Assembly (NCBI GenBank): GCA_014843695.1
Contig: CM026387.1
Coordinates: forward strand, 78,485,287 to 78,549,286
Origin: Archivesica marissinica
Taxonomy: Eukaryota; Mollusca; Bivalvia; Venerida; Vesicomyidae
Direction: 5' to 3'
Length of the DNA stretch: 64,000 bases
The stretch itself is not shown here. How positions within the stretch are numbered: position 1 is the stretch's first letter. More notes on this DNA, generated by a model, which was not told the origin of the DNA, ran no database searches, and saw nothing but the letters and a program-made list of their open reading frames with translations.

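Noticed and set aside
63361..63636. Minus-strand frame of 91 residues ([14 protein letters not shown] repeats)
   Set aside because: It is a shadow of the 47-bp splice-site minisatellite.

Overview
This is a stretch of an animal nuclear genome. It is AT-rich, has GT-AG introns of hundreds to thousands of bases, and carries many tRNA-headed SINEs, non-LTR retrotransposon relics, Tc1-type DNA transposons and long minisatellites. The repeat mix and the divergence of the one host gene suggest a marine invertebrate, most likely a mollusc. That assignment is an inference; nothing in the window fixes the species.

One host gene runs across almost the whole window on the + strand. Twenty-three exons between 4886 and the right edge join without any phase conflict into one open frame of 4281 nt (1427 codons). 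The protein is an RNF213 (mysterin)-like giant E3 ubiquitin ligase/AAA+ ATPase. The window holds only its internal pre-AAA 'linker' part: the start lies to the left, and the AAA+ Walker motifs and RING/E3 module lie to the right. The best landmarks are the exons at 44252, 46315, 49234, 52998, 61874, 62374 and 63929, which align in order with the vertebrate protein. A UBA-like three-helix module spans the exons at 54997 and 55379; I do not recall it in the human protein.

Layout: 1-4.6 kb holds a SINE piece and a decayed Ty3/gypsy element. 4.9-8 kb holds exons 1-2 and a dead Tc1-like copy. 8-13.7 kb is an intron with a 36 x 36-bp minisatellite. 13.7-18.1 kb holds exons 3-5 and SINEs. 18.1-28 kb is an intron with SINEs, two LINE pieces and an intact Tc1-like transposon that itself contains a SINE. 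28-37.6 kb holds exons 6-7, a (TG/TA)n block, an unclassified repeat family interrupted by a SINE, and two adjacent LINE relics, the second ending in (TCTG)n. 37.6-49.4 kb holds exons 8-16 with several short minisatellites and a TA-flanked non-autonomous DNA transposon. 53-56.6 kb holds exons 17-20. 57-61.8 kb holds a LINE piece and a 41-bp satellite with a 740-bp higher-order repeat. 61.9-64 kb holds exons 21-23, with a small TIR element and a minisatellite in the last intron.

The most unusual structure is at 63286-63943. There, 14 perfectly phased 47-bp units each carry the 3' splice acceptor plus the first 14 bases of exon 23, so the true exon start is the last member of a tandem array of decoy acceptors. 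Nothing here resembles a prokaryotic or defence-island system. The biology is an immune-type ubiquitin ligase gene being reshaped by repeats.
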